Positions 34,562 to 43,602 are shown, numbered from the stretch's first letter. The stretch: 64,000 nt of DNA from Haladaptatus pallidirubidus (GCF_020700235.1 NZ_CP085301.1:992001-1056000), one strand, 5' to 3'. Program-made: numbers and translations. The notes: generated by a model from the sequence alone, not told the origin.

Positions 34562-35139
34562 TGTTGTTCGGCGGTTTGTACGGTCTCTAGTCCCGAAAGT
34601 CCATCTTCGAACAGGGCACGAATCTGTCTTCGGAACGAATCGAGCGTGGCCGTGTTGTCGATGACGGCGTCGGCTCGCGCCATCGCGTCGCCGAGTCCGA
34701 AGCCGAGTTCGCGCTCGTCGCGCTGTTTCAGTCCTTCTTCGTTCTCGTCGGTTCGATCTCTGCTGCGCGCGCCGAGTCGCTCGGCGCGAACCTCGAACGG
34801 CGCTTCGATGCTCACCAGCACGAAGTCGTCGCCGAAGGCGGATTCGAACCGTTCGACCTCGACCCCGGAGCGGATTCCGTCCACGAGGACGGTGTCCGAT
34901 TCCTTTAGTGCAGCCTCTATTTGCGGCAGTGACACTTGTGCGATGGCGTCTGGGCCGTTCTCCTCGCGGAGCGCCGTGGCAATCTGCCCGTGGTGCTCCG
35001 CCGGGTCGAGACCGCGCTCCCGGCACGCTTCGCGGATGACATCGCCCATGGTGACGACGGGGATGCCCAACTTCTCCGCGACGGTTGCGGCTTCGCCCTT
35101 GCCGCTTCCCGGTAGGCCGACCGTTCCGATTACTCGCAT
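34558..35139 (-). CDS. UPF0200-family P-loop nucleotide kinase-like protein
   Basis: This 193-residue protein has Walker A GLPGSGKGEAA (residues 8-18), a DVIREACRERGLD lid segment, DGIRSGVEVERF and a late DAVIDNTATLDSFRRQI. The family is related to adenylate and dephospho-CoA kinases, and a dephospho-CoA kinase role has been proposed for archaeal members; this remains inference here. The ATG at 35139 was chosen over the extension to 35391, which crosses the tRNA gene. It overlaps the UPF0201 start. Confidence 0.88.
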   Translation of the reverse strand: MRVIGTVGLPGSGKGEAATVAEKLGIPVVTMGDVIREACRERGLDPAEHHGQIATALREENGPDAIAQVSLPQIEAALKESDTVLVDGIRSGVEVERFESAFGDDFVLVSIEAPFEVRAERLGARSRDRTDENEEGLKQRDERELGFGLGDAMARADAVIDNTATLDSFRRQIRALFEDGLSGLETVQTAEQQ

Positions 35140-35246
35140 TGCTCTGATTTCTCGTGAGCCGTGCTTAAGGGCTGTGCTCTCGGGTGACCGCCTCGCTCGG
35201 ATAAATCCCAATCCCTTATGACGACTGACCGAGAACGAGACGGTGA

Positions 35247-35321
35247 GGGCACGTAGCTCAGTCTGGATAGAGCGTCGGACTTCTAATCCGACGGTCGTGG
35301 GTTCGAATCCCATCGTGCCCG
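35247..35321 (+). tRNA. tRNA-Arg (anticodon TCT)
   Basis: The sequence folds as a cloverleaf: acceptor GGGCACG/CGTGCCC, D arm GCTC/GAGC, anticodon arm TCGGA-CTTCTAA-TCCGA with anticodon TCT reading AGA, variable CGGTC, and T arm GTGGG-TTCGAAT-CCCAT. The discriminator is G. CCA is not encoded, as usual in archaea. There is no intron. Downstream bases run into T-rich sequence (TTTTTCTTG). Confidence 0.95.
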
Positions 35322-35588
35322 TTCGCGTTTTTCTTGTGGAGTTTTTGTGTTCGTTTGTGACGCTAGCTACTTCCGACTCCAATGAAATCACGGCCAGAGT
35401 AAAATCGACAGCGAATCTCTGAAATCTGTTTCAGGATGTTGTTTACGAGTCGGCAATTGCCAAGCACCTCTTCCGAGAAAACATCCTGTTAAGCACCGCT
35501 TCTGAGAAAATTTGTCAAACATCAGCACCCAGAAAACGTCCTGTTCGCGGACGGAGTTTTTACCCGCGTCGAACCCGAAGACCAGTCC

Positions 35589-36158
35589 ATGACCGACGCG
35601 AGCGATGTGGACGAACTCAGCGAGGATGAGTGGCGCGAAGAACTCCAGAACACGCGGCGGGAAAAAGACGAATTTTTCGGCGACCATCCGCAGTCACCGA
35701 TTCCGCCGGAAAAGCGCGACGAGTTCGACGGCCTGACGTACTTCGACCCGGCCCCGGAATATCAGGTGACGGCGACGGTCGAGAGTCACGAAGACCGGGA
35801 GCCAATCGACCTCGAAATGACGTCGGCGAATCCACAGCGATACCTCCGGACGATGACGCTCCATTTCGAAGTAGACGGGCAAGAGCAGTCGCTCGCGGTG
35901 TATCAGCAAGACGGGCAAGAGTCGCTGTTCGTTCCCTTCCGCGACAAAACGACGGGCCAGCAGAGCTACGAAAACGGGCGGTATCTCGAACTGCATCCGG
36001 ACCGAGAACTGACGGACAGCGACGAAGTCACGCTGGATTTCAATCTCGCCTATTCGCCGTTTTGCGCCTTTAGCGAAACGTTCGCGTGTCCACTCCCGCC
36101 CGAAGAAAACTGGCTCGACGTGGCGATTCGCGCTGGCGAGCGAAAGTGGGACGAGTAA
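35589..36158 (+). CDS. DUF1684-family protein
   Basis: This 189-residue acidic cytoplasmic protein ends with the DUF1684 signature FNLAYSPFCAFSETFACPLPPEENWLDVAIRAGERKW, quoted here only as the motifs FNLAYSPFCAF and CPLPPEEN. The middle is a beta-rich core with LFVPFRDKTTGQQSYENGRYLE. The family occurs in bacteria and haloarchaea; its function is not established. The ATG at 35589 begins MTDASDVDELS. It stands alone about 270 nt after the tRNA. Confidence 0.85.
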   Translation: MTDASDVDELSEDEWREELQNTRREKDEFFGDHPQSPIPPEKRDEFDGLTYFDPAPEYQVTATVESHEDREPIDLEMTSANPQRYLRTMTLHFEVDGQEQSLAVYQQDGQESLFVPFRDKTTGQQSYENGRYLELHPDRELTDSDEVTLDFNLAYSPFCAFSETFACPLPPEENWLDVAIRAGERKWDE

Positions 36159-36218
36159 GTTTTACCTTCCAGTTCGTTCGTTTTTCGGTACGTTCGCGTG
36201 ATTCGCGGTTCTTGATGC

Positions 36219-36235
36219 ATTTTCCACTGGAAAAT
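36219..36235. repeat. 17-bp inverted repeat
   Basis: ATTTTCCA-C-TGGAAAAT has 8-bp perfect arms around a single base. It lies in the A+T-rich gap between the DUF1684 gene and the small zinc-finger gene. It may be an operator or 3' end hairpin. Confidence 0.4.
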
Positions 36236-36429
36236 AAGGGGTAATTAGTCGATTGTTGTCGAGAGAGGACGTCTTCTCGTACACTCCGAACAATGTTGGG
36301 AAAAGACATATTTTGATGTTCGAAAAACGAATTTTGTCGATTGGTGAATTTGGGTGAGAGTTTGGAAAGGATATTTAGTGTCTCGCCACTAAGCGACGAA
36401 CGCCGACGGCGAAGTCGTCGGCTGACAGC

Positions 36430-36579
36430 ATGCCAAACTGTGACCACTGCAACGCGCACGTTTCCGAACGGTTTGCGCGCGTCTTCGCTGACGAACACGG
36501 CCACGTCCGTGCTTGTCCTGCCTGCTCGGCGAACGCTGGAATCGCCGAAGTGGCGCGACAACGTGCGCAAAGAGCATAG
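36430..36579 (+). CDS. Small zinc-finger protein, DUF7563-like (49 aa)
   Basis: The ATG at 36430 opens a 49-codon frame beginning [24 protein letters not shown]. Two CxxC pairs (CDHC at 4-7, CPAC at about 29-32) enclose the [13 protein letters not shown] segment, as in the haloarchaeal DUF7563 zinc-finger microproteins. The function is unknown. It is followed 61 nt later by the GIY-YIG gene. A TATTTAG element lies 55 nt upstream. Confidence 0.75.
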   Translation: MPNCDHCNAHVSERFARVFADEHGHVRACPACSANAGIAEVARQRAQRA

Positions 36580-36640
36580 CCCACTGTGGCGAAAGGCGGA
36601 ATCGACAGGAACAAATCGAACCACGCGAAGCCTGTCAGGT

Positions 36641-36886
36641 GTGACTACCCACTGGGTCTACGTCATCGAATGTAACGACGGCAGTTTTTACACCGGTTAC
36701 ACCACGGACGTAGAACGCCGCGTCGCGGAACACGATACTGGCGAGGGCGCGAAATACACTCGCGGTAGAACCCCCGTCGAACTTATCCATACGGAGAGAT
36801 TCGATTCGAAATCGGCCGCGATGTCCCGCGAGTACGAAATCAAACAGTTGAGCCGCGCGCAAAAGGAGAAAGTGGTTGATTACTAA
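36641..36886 (+). CDS. GIY-YIG domain protein (UPF0213 type)
   Basis: This 81-residue protein begins at a GTG ([23 protein letters not shown]) and is one GIY-YIG domain: WVYVIEC then [14 protein letters not shown] with the conserved arginine and the late EYEIKQL helix. The family comprises small single-domain nucleases, mostly uncharacterised in archaea. The GTG was chosen because the upstream codons overlap the zinc-finger gene region. It converges with the FMN reductase, 9 nt apart. Confidence 0.85.
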   Translation: MTTHWVYVIECNDGSFYTGYTTDVERRVAEHDTGEGAKYTRGRTPVELIHTERFDSKSAAMSREYEIKQLSRAQKEKVVDY

Positions 36887-36895
36887 GACTGGTTT

Positions 36896-37474
36896 TTAGT
36901 CGTCTGCCGCCGCTTCGTCCGCCTCGGCGGAGGTTACGTCGGGCGTGATGAACGCATATTCGGCGGCCTGCTGACCGAGTTTTCGAGTCCGGTCTTCCAA
37001 ATCTTCGTCCACGAACTCGCCGTTTTCGAATTGCTCGTACGCGTTTCGGATTCCGACCTGATGCGGAAGCACCCAACCGTGAACCCCGCGAACGGTGATT
37101 CGCATGTGGTCTAAGGTGCTCGCGTAGGAACCGCCGCCGGCAACCGCGAGCAGGCCGACCGTGGTGTCTTCGAACTCGTCGAAGCTACAGTAGTCGTGAA
37201 CGTTCCGGAACGCGGCGGTGTACGAGCCGTGGTAGACGGGACTGCCGAGGATGACAGAATCGGCCTCGCGGATGATGCGCTTGATTTCGACCGCATCTGC
37301 CGATTCGTCCTCGTCAGGGTCGAAGATGGGGAGGTCGTACTCGCGCACGTCGATGAGTTCGGTTTCCGCACCAGACTCTTCCGCGGCGTCCAAGACGTGT
37401 CTCAGAGCAGTTCGCGTATGGCTTCCGTCGCGCATGCTTCCGCAAACCGCGACGACGTTCGGTTTCGTTTGCAT
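36896..37474 (-). CDS. NAD(P)H-dependent FMN reductase family protein
   Basis: This 192-residue flavodoxin-like protein has VVAVCGSMRDGSHTRTALRHVL at the N-terminus as the FMN phosphate loop (GSxRxxS pattern), ILGSPVYHGSYTAAFRNVHDY in the middle (flavin site) and VGLLAVAGGG. Such enzymes reduce quinones, azo dyes or chromate with NAD(P)H. The acidic tail (TSAEADEAAADD) is haloarchaeal. The precise substrate is unknown. It is divergent from the phosphomutase. Confidence 0.85.
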   Translation of the reverse strand: MQTKPNVVAVCGSMRDGSHTRTALRHVLDAAEESGAETELIDVREYDLPIFDPDEDESADAVEIKRIIREADSVILGSPVYHGSYTAAFRNVHDYCSFDEFEDTTVGLLAVAGGGSYASTLDHMRITVRGVHGWVLPHQVGIRNAYEQFENGEFVDEDLEDRTRKLGQQAAEYAFITPDVTSAEADEAAADD

Positions 37475-37656
37475 TATTTCTCACTCGGGGGTGCGAACGT
37501 ATAACCTGCACGTTCTCTGTAGCACAGGCCACAACGGGTGATTCTTTCCGAGCGAACAAAACGGTTCCCCGGAAACAATTTTTGTAAAATATTTATTACC
37601 AGTGTGTGATTGTGGAACGCGGTGGTTTTTTCGACCGGGACGCTGTCGAACGACAT

Positions 37657-39039
37657 ATGGAAACGCCGATTTCGTTCGGAACCGACGGTTGGCGGGCGAC
37701 GCTCGACGAGTTCACTTCCCCGCGCGTGCAGATAGTCGGACAGGCAGTTGCGGAGTACCTCCGCGAGGTCGAAGACCGAGCGGGTGACACCGTCGCAGTG
37801 AGCTACGACGCCCGCGAAACGTCGCGCGGATTTGCGGAAGACCTCTGTCGGGTACTCGCCGCAAACGGCTTCGACGTGCTTATTCCGGAACGAGATACGC
37901 CGACGCCAATCCTCGCGTGGACGATTACCAACCGCGACCTCGCCGGTGGATTGATGATAACCGCAAGTCACAATCCGCCCGAGTACAACGGCGTGAAGTT
38001 CATCCCTTCGGACGGCGCCCCCGCACTTCCCGAAGTGACCGACGAAATCATGTCTCGACTCGCCGAACCCAACCCCCTCTCGGAGGACGAACACGGAGTC
38101 GTCCACGAGGAGGATTTCGTCGCGCCCTACGAAGACCACGTTTTCGACCTCGTGAAGAGCGACCTCTCCGACCTCACGGTCGTCTACGACGCCATGCACG
38201 GAAGCGGCCGCGGCGTTACCGACAAACTTCTCGAAGACGCCGGGGCGAGCGTCGAACGGCTCCGCTGCGAGCAGGATGCGGAGTTCGGCGGCAGCTCACC
38301 GGAACCCAACCCAGACCACCTCCAAGAACTCGTCTCGGCGATCGAAGACGGCGATGCAGACCTCGGAATCGCCAACGACGGAGACGCTGACAGACTCGCA
38401 ATCGTGACACCGGAGCGCGGCTACCTGGACGAAAACCTCTTTTTCGCCGCGCTGTACGATTACTTGCTCGAAGACGACACCGGACCGGCGATTCGAACCG
38501 TTTCGACCACCTTCCTTATCGACCGAATCGCGGAGGCACACGGCGAGGAAGTCCACGAAACCCCGGTCGGATTCAAGTGGGTCGCACAGGCCATCGAAAA
38601 GCATGACGCCCTCGTCGGCGGCGAGGAGAGCGGCGGATTCACGATTCGCGGTCACGTCCGCGAGAAGGACGGCGTCTTGATGGCCCTGTTCGCCGCCGCA
38701 ATCGCCGAAGAGCGTCCTTTCGACGAGCGCGTGGATGACCTGCTCGCCGAGTTCGGTGAGATTCATCAGAACAAAATCAGCCTCGACTGTCCCGATGCCG
38801 AAAAACAGCGTGTCCTCTCCGACCTCGAAACTGAACTTCCCGACGAAGTCGCCGGGAAGGACGTTGAGGATGTTGTGACCAAAGACGGCTTCAAAATCCT
38901 GCTCGAAGACGGTTCGTGGTTGCTCGTCCGACCGAGCGGTACGGAGCCGAAGATGAGAATTTACGCCGAAGGCGACAGCGAAACGCGCGTCAGCGAACTG
39001 CTTACGGCGGGCGAGAAGTTGGTCAAACCGTTGATTTAA
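37657..39039 (+). CDS. Phosphohexomutase (phosphoglucomutase/phosphomannomutase/GlmM family)
   Basis: This 460-residue enzyme has the phosphoserine loop TASHNPPEYNG (S104), the metal loop NDGDADRLAI, the sugar-recognition GGEESGGFT and the phosphate-contacting RPSGTEPKMRIYAE. It shifts phosphate between C1 and C6 of hexoses or hexosamines; the specificity is not decided by sequence. The ATG at 37657 was chosen because METPISFGTDGWR is the family start. A glycosyltransferase follows 345 nt downstream; both could serve surface glycans, but there is no operon. Confidence 0.93.
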   Translation: METPISFGTDGWRATLDEFTSPRVQIVGQAVAEYLREVEDRAGDTVAVSYDARETSRGFAEDLCRVLAANGFDVLIPERDTPTPILAWTITNRDLAGGLMITASHNPPEYNGVKFIPSDGAPALPEVTDEIMSRLAEPNPLSEDEHGVVHEEDFVAPYEDHVFDLVKSDLSDLTVVYDAMHGSGRGVTDKLLEDAGASVERLRCEQDAEFGGSSPEPNPDHLQELVSAIEDGDADLGIANDGDADRLAIVTPERGYLDENLFFAALYDYLLEDDTGPAIRTVSTTFLIDRIAEAHGEEVHETPVGFKWVAQAIEKHDALVGGEESGGFTIRGHVREKDGVLMALFAAAIAEERPFDERVDDLLAEFGEIHQNKISLDCPDAEKQRVLSDLETELPDEVAGKDVEDVVTKDGFKILLEDGSWLLVRPSGTEPKMRIYAEGDSETRVSELLTAGEKLVKPLI

Positions 39040-39384
39040 TCTGCAGACTGCGGTGAAGTTCCTAAACCTGGTTTTTCTCGCCTCGGCGGGTTCGATTTTC
39101 CGCAGATTTGGAGTCGTTAGTTTGCAGATACCGAACCGCGTAGATACCGTACACCCGATTTCGAAAGATGGCGGATGTTCGACGCGGATTGGGGTCCCCT
39201 CGGTTGTGTATCGCTATTCGCTATATCAAATACCGAAACGGCTAACACCGAAACGACTGATCGAAGCAGGTTCGACCGAAGAATTTCGTCTTTCGATGAG
39301 AGTGTCGATGACGTAGATACGCTAAAGAAGTGTCACAGACAAATTATTATTTCAGCAACCGTTCGACGTTGGTAGGGTTCCAAA
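39040..39384. other. Intergenic region, 345 nt
   Basis: No credible gene. It is more A+T-rich than the flanking genes and holds short ACCGAAACG direct repeats near 39232-39258. A TTATTATTT element at about 39344 is placed to serve as the promoter of the downstream glycosyltransferase. Confidence 0.5.
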
Positions 39385-40077
39385 ATGACCGCTCCGGATG
39401 TCTCTATCATCACCGCGGCGTACAACTCGGCGGACTACATCGAGCAGGCGCTCGAAAGCGTTCGACGGCAGACGATCGATGAGTCACGAATCGAGCACAT
39501 CGTCGTGGATGATGGCTCAACCGACGAAACCGCATCGGTCGTCGAATCGTTCGATGCATCGTACCTGCGCCTCGTCGAGAACGAGCAAAACAGTGGCAAC
39601 GGAACGATTGCCTGCAATCGAGGAATCAAAAAAGCGCGCGGTGATTTCGTAGTTGTTCTCGACTCGGACGATGCGTTTCTCCCGTCGCTGGTTGAACGGT
39701 CGTGTGAGATCCTCACGAGCCACGAAGATGTCGATTTCGTCTACACCGACTACTACGAACGGTTTCCGGACGGAGAACGGAAAATCGTCCAGACCGGCAC
39801 GAACATCATGAATACCGTGAAAGTCGGCGTGATGCATCGAACCGACCGACTCCGGCAGTTCGATATGTACGACCCGACGATGATATTCGCGGAGTACGAC
39901 CTCTTGCTACGAGATCTCAACGCGGGTCTTACCGGCCATCACGTACCAGACCCGCTATTCGTGTATCATCGACGGAGAGACAGTCAAACAGGAGATAATG
40001 CACGGGTTAAAATCGGAAGAGAGGAATTACGGGAAAAGTACGGAGAAGACCTGCAAATACGCGGATACACGTTTTGA
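39385..40077 (+). CDS. Family 2 glycosyltransferase
   Basis: This 230-residue protein has the GT-A fold order: VSIITAAYNSADYIEQALESV, VVDDGSTDETASVV, a GNGTIACNRGIKKARGDFVVVLDSDDAF block with the DxD-like metal site (DSDD), and a late WxxxRR-like FVYHRRRDSQTG. The protein is short and lacks membrane helices, so it probably acts at the inner leaflet in glycan assembly. The gene is flanked by A+T-rich DNA and no other glycan genes are adjacent, which makes it look isolated. Donor and acceptor are unknown. Confidence 0.88.
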   Translation: MTAPDVSIITAAYNSADYIEQALESVRRQTIDESRIEHIVVDDGSTDETASVVESFDASYLRLVENEQNSGNGTIACNRGIKKARGDFVVVLDSDDAFLPSLVERSCEILTSHEDVDFVYTDYYERFPDGERKIVQTGTNIMNTVKVGVMHRTDRLRQFDMYDPTMIFAEYDLLLRDLNAGLTGHHVPDPLFVYHRRRDSQTGDNARVKIGREELREKYGEDLQIRGYTF

Positions 40078-40096
40078 GATTCGAATAGCTGGGAAC

Positions 40097-40288
40097 TCAT
40101 TCGAACGACAAAATATCACCGGGATTGAGGTAGTAGAACGCCGCGAGTCCCACTCCAAAGACGACCGTAAACAGCCCGAGGAGGTCACCTGGCGAGGTGT
40201 TAAAGCCATCCTGAAACACGTATATCGCCATCAGCAGTGCAAATACTACCCAGATGAGCGAGAGACGGCGGCGTTTCGTCTCGTCCAT
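40097..40288 (-). CDS. Small two-span membrane protein (63 aa)
   Basis: The ATG at 40288 gives MDETKRRRLSLIWVV, a basic head followed by two hydrophobic helices (about 10-28 and 36-56) and the ending YYLNPGDILSFE. No family is recognised. An ATG at 40297 (MNRMDE...) is an alternative start. It lies 25 nt downstream of the GNAT gene and could be cotranscribed with GNAT and SAMP2. It converges with the glycosyltransferase. Confidence 0.6.
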   Translation of the reverse strand: MDETKRRRLSLIWVVFALLMAIYVFQDGFNTSPGDLLGLFTVVFGVGLAAFYYLNPGDILSFE

Positions 40289-40313
40289 ACGGTTCATTCG
40301 TGAACGCGGAGTA

Positions 40314-40703
40314 TCAGTGTTCACGTTCGAGGGTTCCTCGAAGTCGCCCCTCGTTGCCCTCGACCGATTCGATATCGAACCCAAGCGATTCGTAAAACGG
40401 CCGAACTGTGGACTCGAACTCGGCGGTCAATCTCCCGTATCGTTCCCCCGCAGTTTCGACCAACTCGCGTCCGATTCCCTGCGCTCTCCGAGCGCGGAGA
40501 ACCGCGATTGCGTCGATGTGCGCGCCGGAATCGCGAGGTTCCAGCACCCCAGTCCCGAGGATTCTACCCTCCTCTTCCGCGACGAGGACGGTTCCCGCCT
40601 CGATTCGTTTCTTCACTTCGTTCGCGTCGGCTTCCAACATCGCACCGTCCACGATTCGCATGACCGAAAGATGTTCGTCGAAGGTCGCAGGGCGAACAGT
40701 CAT
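40314..40703 (-). CDS. GNAT-family N-acetyltransferase next to SAMP2
   Basis: This 129-residue acetyltransferase has LVAEEEGRILGTGVLE, then HIDAIAVLRARRAQGIGRELVETA with the acetyl-CoA loop (RRAQGIG) and FYESLGFDIE as the last strand. The start codon overlaps the stop of the SAMP2 gene by 4 nt (ATGA), so both proteins are made from one mRNA. Coupling to a ubiquitin-like modifier could indicate acetylation of SAMP or its targets. This is inference; the pairing may only be a conserved neighbourhood. Confidence 0.87.
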   Translation of the reverse strand: MTVRPATFDEHLSVMRIVDGAMLEADANEVKKRIEAGTVLVAEEEGRILGTGVLEPRDSGAHIDAIAVLRARRAQGIGRELVETAGERYGRLTAEFESTVRPFYESLGFDIESVEGNEGRLRGTLEREH

Positions 40704-40897
40704 CCGCCTTTGATGAGCCTGAGGACTTTCACGTGCGCCGCTTCGACGGGTTGGTCTTCCGGTACGGGTCGGCCATCGACCATCACCGACACCTCGTGGG
40801 GACTCAGGTCGACCTCTGACAGCAGGTCGGCGTAGGTTTCGTCGTTCACGTCGAACTCGTGGGAATCCTCGCCGACCACCTCGACGGTTACGTTCAT
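40700..40897 (-). CDS. samp2: Ubiquitin-like small archaeal modifier protein SAMP2
   Basis: This 65-residue beta-grasp protein begins MNVTVEVVGEDSHEFDV and ends LRLIKGG. The C-terminal Gly-Gly is what UbaA adenylates before isopeptide linkage to protein lysines (sampylation) or thiocarboxylate formation for tRNA 2-thiolation. LSPHEVSVMVDGRPVPEDQPVE in the middle closely follows Haloferax SAMP2. Length and termini are intact. It is first in a unit with the GNAT gene (ATGA overlap). Confidence 0.92.
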   Translation of the reverse strand: MNVTVEVVGEDSHEFDVNDETYADLLSEVDLSPHEVSVMVDGRPVPEDQPVEAAHVKVLRLIKGG

Positions 40898-40963
40898 GTT
40901 CTCAGTTGCCAGCGTCGCGTCTTCAGCGTGTCGGGGTTCGGTGGTGGTGCGAGCAGTCCGGAA

Positions 40964-42064
40964 TCACGCGGTGGTCGATTCGTCGTCGGCGCCCGTGTCC
41001 ATCGTCTCCGACCCCTCTGTTCCCGCGTCCTCCGGCGCGTTTCGGCGGCCACGATAGCGTGCTCGGGTTGCGGTCGCTAGCGCGCCGAAACCGAGCAGCA
41101 GGACGAGGAATTGGATGAGTCCGCCGAGGATCGGGATTTGGGTGACAACCGCGACCACGAGCAGTCCGACGAGCAGTGCGAGCCACCGATTCGCGCTATC
41201 GGCGAGCGCTAACAACCAGACGCCGACGCTGAACGAACCGTACACCGTTCCGACCCAGAGCAGGACAGCGAACAGGAGCGCCCCCAGGAGCGAAATCGGA
41301 ATTCCGATGATGGTGATGGCGAAGAGGACGAGCACGATCGGAACCAGAATGAACAAGAGCAGACCGACACCAGCTGAGAACAGCGGATTGCCTCGCGCGC
41401 GCTCCGCGACCCCTTCAGAGAACGATGGAAACACCGCCAGCAGGATAACACCCAACAGGAGGTTCACGAAGAATCCGTACAGCGTGCCCACCCAGTTCGG
41501 GATCTGCGGGACGGGCGTCGGGCCGACGTCGGCCATCGACTCGTCCTGTCGTACCGTGCCGCCGATAGTCGCGCCGGGCGCGCGTTCGAACGTTTCCGCG
41601 TCGTAGACGAGATTTCCGTCGATAGTTGCAGTCTCGGTGACTGCCAGCGTATCGCTGGCGACTTGGACATCGCCCCCGACAGTTCCCGCGAGCTGGCTGT
41701 ACCCTGCCGCACCTTCGAGCGATCCGCCGACCGTTCCGGTCTGTGCGAGGACGAAGTTTCCACCGCCGGATTCGACGTTTCCGGTGACGGTGCCTTCTAT
41801 TCGGACGTTTCCGGCGATCGCCGACACGTCTCCGGAAACGGTTCCGGTTCTGGCGACGAGAACGTTTCCGGCCAACGCGGTCAGGTCGCCGTTTACGGTT
41901 CCGCGAACGACGACACTCCCGGCGGTGGCCGTAAGGTCGTCGTTTACGGTTTCACCCTCCGCGATAACGACAGTGCCAGCGGTTCGCGTTTGTTCCGCCG
42001 CCGCGGTGGCGGGGAGGGTCGCGACGAGTAAAAAGACGACGAGCAGTGTCGCTTTCGCGCGCAT
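40964..42064 (-). CDS. Bactofilin-like polymer-forming protein with C-terminal membrane helices
   Basis: This 366-residue protein has a signal peptide (residues 1-24, RAKATLLVVFLLVATLPATAAA), then about eight beta-helix turns (residues 28-175) such as VVVRGTVNGDLTALAGNVLVA and VRIEGTVTGNVESGGGNFVLA, the bactofilin pattern of roughly 17-18 residues per turn. Residues 185-345 are four or five transmembrane helices, followed by an acidic tail. Bactofilins polymerise, but this one is exported or membrane-anchored, which is unlike classic cytoplasmic bactofilins. It may form an extracytoplasmic scaffold. It is divergent from rfcS. Confidence 0.8.
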   Translation of the reverse strand: MRAKATLLVVFLLVATLPATAAAEQTRTAGTVVIAEGETVNDDLTATAGSVVVRGTVNGDLTALAGNVLVARTGTVSGDVSAIAGNVRIEGTVTGNVESGGGNFVLAQTGTVGGSLEGAAGYSQLAGTVGGDVQVASDTLAVTETATIDGNLVYDAETFERAPGATIGGTVRQDESMADVGPTPVPQIPNWVGTLYGFFVNLLLGVILLAVFPSFSEGVAERARGNPLFSAGVGLLLFILVPIVLVLFAITIIGIPISLLGALLFAVLLWVGTVYGSFSVGVWLLALADSANRWLALLVGLLVVAVVTQIPILGGLIQFLVLLLGFGALATATRARYRGRRNAPEDAGTEGSETMDTGADDESTTA

Positions 42065-42201
42065 GCCGGGTGGTCGCTATCCGGCGGCAAAGTAATTGAG
42101 TCGTTGTCCGCCGGAATCGTCGATTGTCGTCCAAGAATCGGATGGCTAACTCGGCGCGGAGTCTCGGGGACTTTAAGAACGACAGGTTCCTCTGCTGGAA
42201 C

Positions 42202-43176
42202 ATGAGCGAGGCCGACGCGGAAACCGTTCCCGGGCGGGGTACCATCTGGGTCGAAAAGTACCGGCCACAGACCTTGGACGAGGTCGCGGGGCACGACGAC
42301 ATTACGGCGCGGCTGAAGAGCTACATCGAGAAAAACGACTTGCCGAATCTCCTATTTTCCGGACAGGCAGGAATCGGAAAAACGACCAGCGCGGTCGCCA
42401 TCGCCAAGGAACTGTACGGCAACGACTGGCAGACGCACTTTCTCGAACTGAACGCATCCGATGAGCGCGGTATCGACGTCGTCCGCGACCAAATCAAAAA
42501 CTTCGCCCGCCACGACCCCGGCGCGGTGGACTTTCAAATCATCTTCTTGGACGAGGCGGACTCCCTAACGAACGACGCGCAGGCCGCCCTTCGACGGACG
42601 ATGGAGCAGTTCTCCGACAAAACGCGGTTTATCATGTCGTGTAACTACTCCTCGAAAATCATCGACCCGATTCAGTCCCGGTGTGCAGTCTTCCGATTCG
42701 GTCCGATTCCGGACGGCGCGGTGGCGGAGCGAATCCGCTACATCGCAGACGAGGAAGGTATCGAGACGAACGAGGGCGGGGTTGACGCCCTCGTTTACGC
42801 CGCAGATGGCGACATGCGAAAGGCGATAAACGCCCTCCAAGCGGCGGCGGTTATGGGCGAAACGGTGGACGAAGAGAGCGTTTTTGTCATCACCAGCACG
42901 GCCCGTCCCGAGGACATCAAGGAGATGGTGAAAGACGCACTGGAGGGTGATTTCACCCGCGCACGCTCCAAACTGGACGAACTGATTACGGAGCGCGGGA
43001 TGGCTGGCGGCGACATCATCGACCAACTCCACCGGTCGGTTTGGGAGTTCGGCTTAGACGACGCGGACGCGGTTCGCGTCCTCGAACGAGTCGGCGAAGC
43101 CGACTACAGAATCACGGAAGGGGCGAACGAGCGCGTGCAACTCGAAGCGATGTTGGCCTCGTTGGCGTTAAACTGA
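42202..43176 (+). CDS. rfcS: Replication factor C small subunit
   Basis: This 324-residue clamp-loader subunit has Walker [39 protein letters not shown] (Walker B) and QSRCAVFRF (SRC motif). The RFC small subunit combines with the large subunit to load PCNA onto primed DNA. The start at 42202 (MSEADAET) fits relatives. The upstream in-frame ATG at 42124 leads into low-complexity sequence. It is divergent from the bactofilin-like gene. Confidence 0.95.
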   Translation: MSEADAETVPGRGTIWVEKYRPQTLDEVAGHDDITARLKSYIEKNDLPNLLFSGQAGIGKTTSAVAIAKELYGNDWQTHFLELNASDERGIDVVRDQIKNFARHDPGAVDFQIIFLDEADSLTNDAQAALRRTMEQFSDKTRFIMSCNYSSKIIDPIQSRCAVFRFGPIPDGAVAERIRYIADEEGIETNEGGVDALVYAADGDMRKAINALQAAAVMGETVDEESVFVITSTARPEDIKEMVKDALEGDFTRARSKLDELITERGMAGGDIIDQLHRSVWEFGLDDADAVRVLERVGEADYRITEGANERVQLEAMLASLALN

Positions 43177-43308
43177 CCGAAAAAGGACGAAGCGAATCGG
43201 GATAGGGTCGCACTAACGAACGAGTTTCGAATCGTTCACGCAGATAACGACGGGTTGGCGCGAAAACGGTCGGCGGGGTTGACGATTCGAGACGGCGAAT
43301 CGGTTATC

Positions 43309-43458
43309 ATGGGCAGGTACCCGAGAACTGTACGAGACGCGCAAATCAAATGTATCGACTGCAACGCGCCGGTCGTTCAGACCGTCGAAAACGCCTTCAT
43401 CTGTGTGGGCTGTGGCGAGTCACCGATTAGTGAAAATCACCAGTCGGCACGAAATTGA
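43309..43458 (+). CDS. Small zinc-ribbon protein (49 aa)
   Basis: From the ATG at 43309 the frame reads MGRYPRTVRDAQIKCIDCNAPVVQTVENAFICVGCGESPIS, given here as its motifs CIDC (15-18) and CVGC (32-35). Four cysteines suit one zinc ribbon. A longer start at 43255 is possible. The function is unknown. It sits between rfcS and the ABC transporter. A+T-rich sequence follows the stop. Confidence 0.6.
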   Translation: MGRYPRTVRDAQIKCIDCNAPVVQTVENAFICVGCGESPISENHQSARN

Positions 43459-43602
43459 CCACGAATCGGCCACAGCTATAAACTGAACGTTAGTTTTAAT
43501 CGTGTTTTTTACTGTTGGCTCTAGTCACACGAGCATGGCTCGAACTGTCCCCGACACTGCGACCCTCCACATTATCGAACGCCCATGCTCGGAGGAAATT
43601 CG

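Noticed and set aside
34830..34850. A TTCGAATCC stretch resembling a tRNA T loop
   Set aside because: It lies within the UPF0200 coding region and no cloverleaf can be drawn around it.
35140..35391. N-terminal extension of the UPF0200 protein across the tRNA gene
   Set aside because: The extension would put protein sequence over the cloverleaf. The ATG at 35139 starts with the Walker A region expected for the family.
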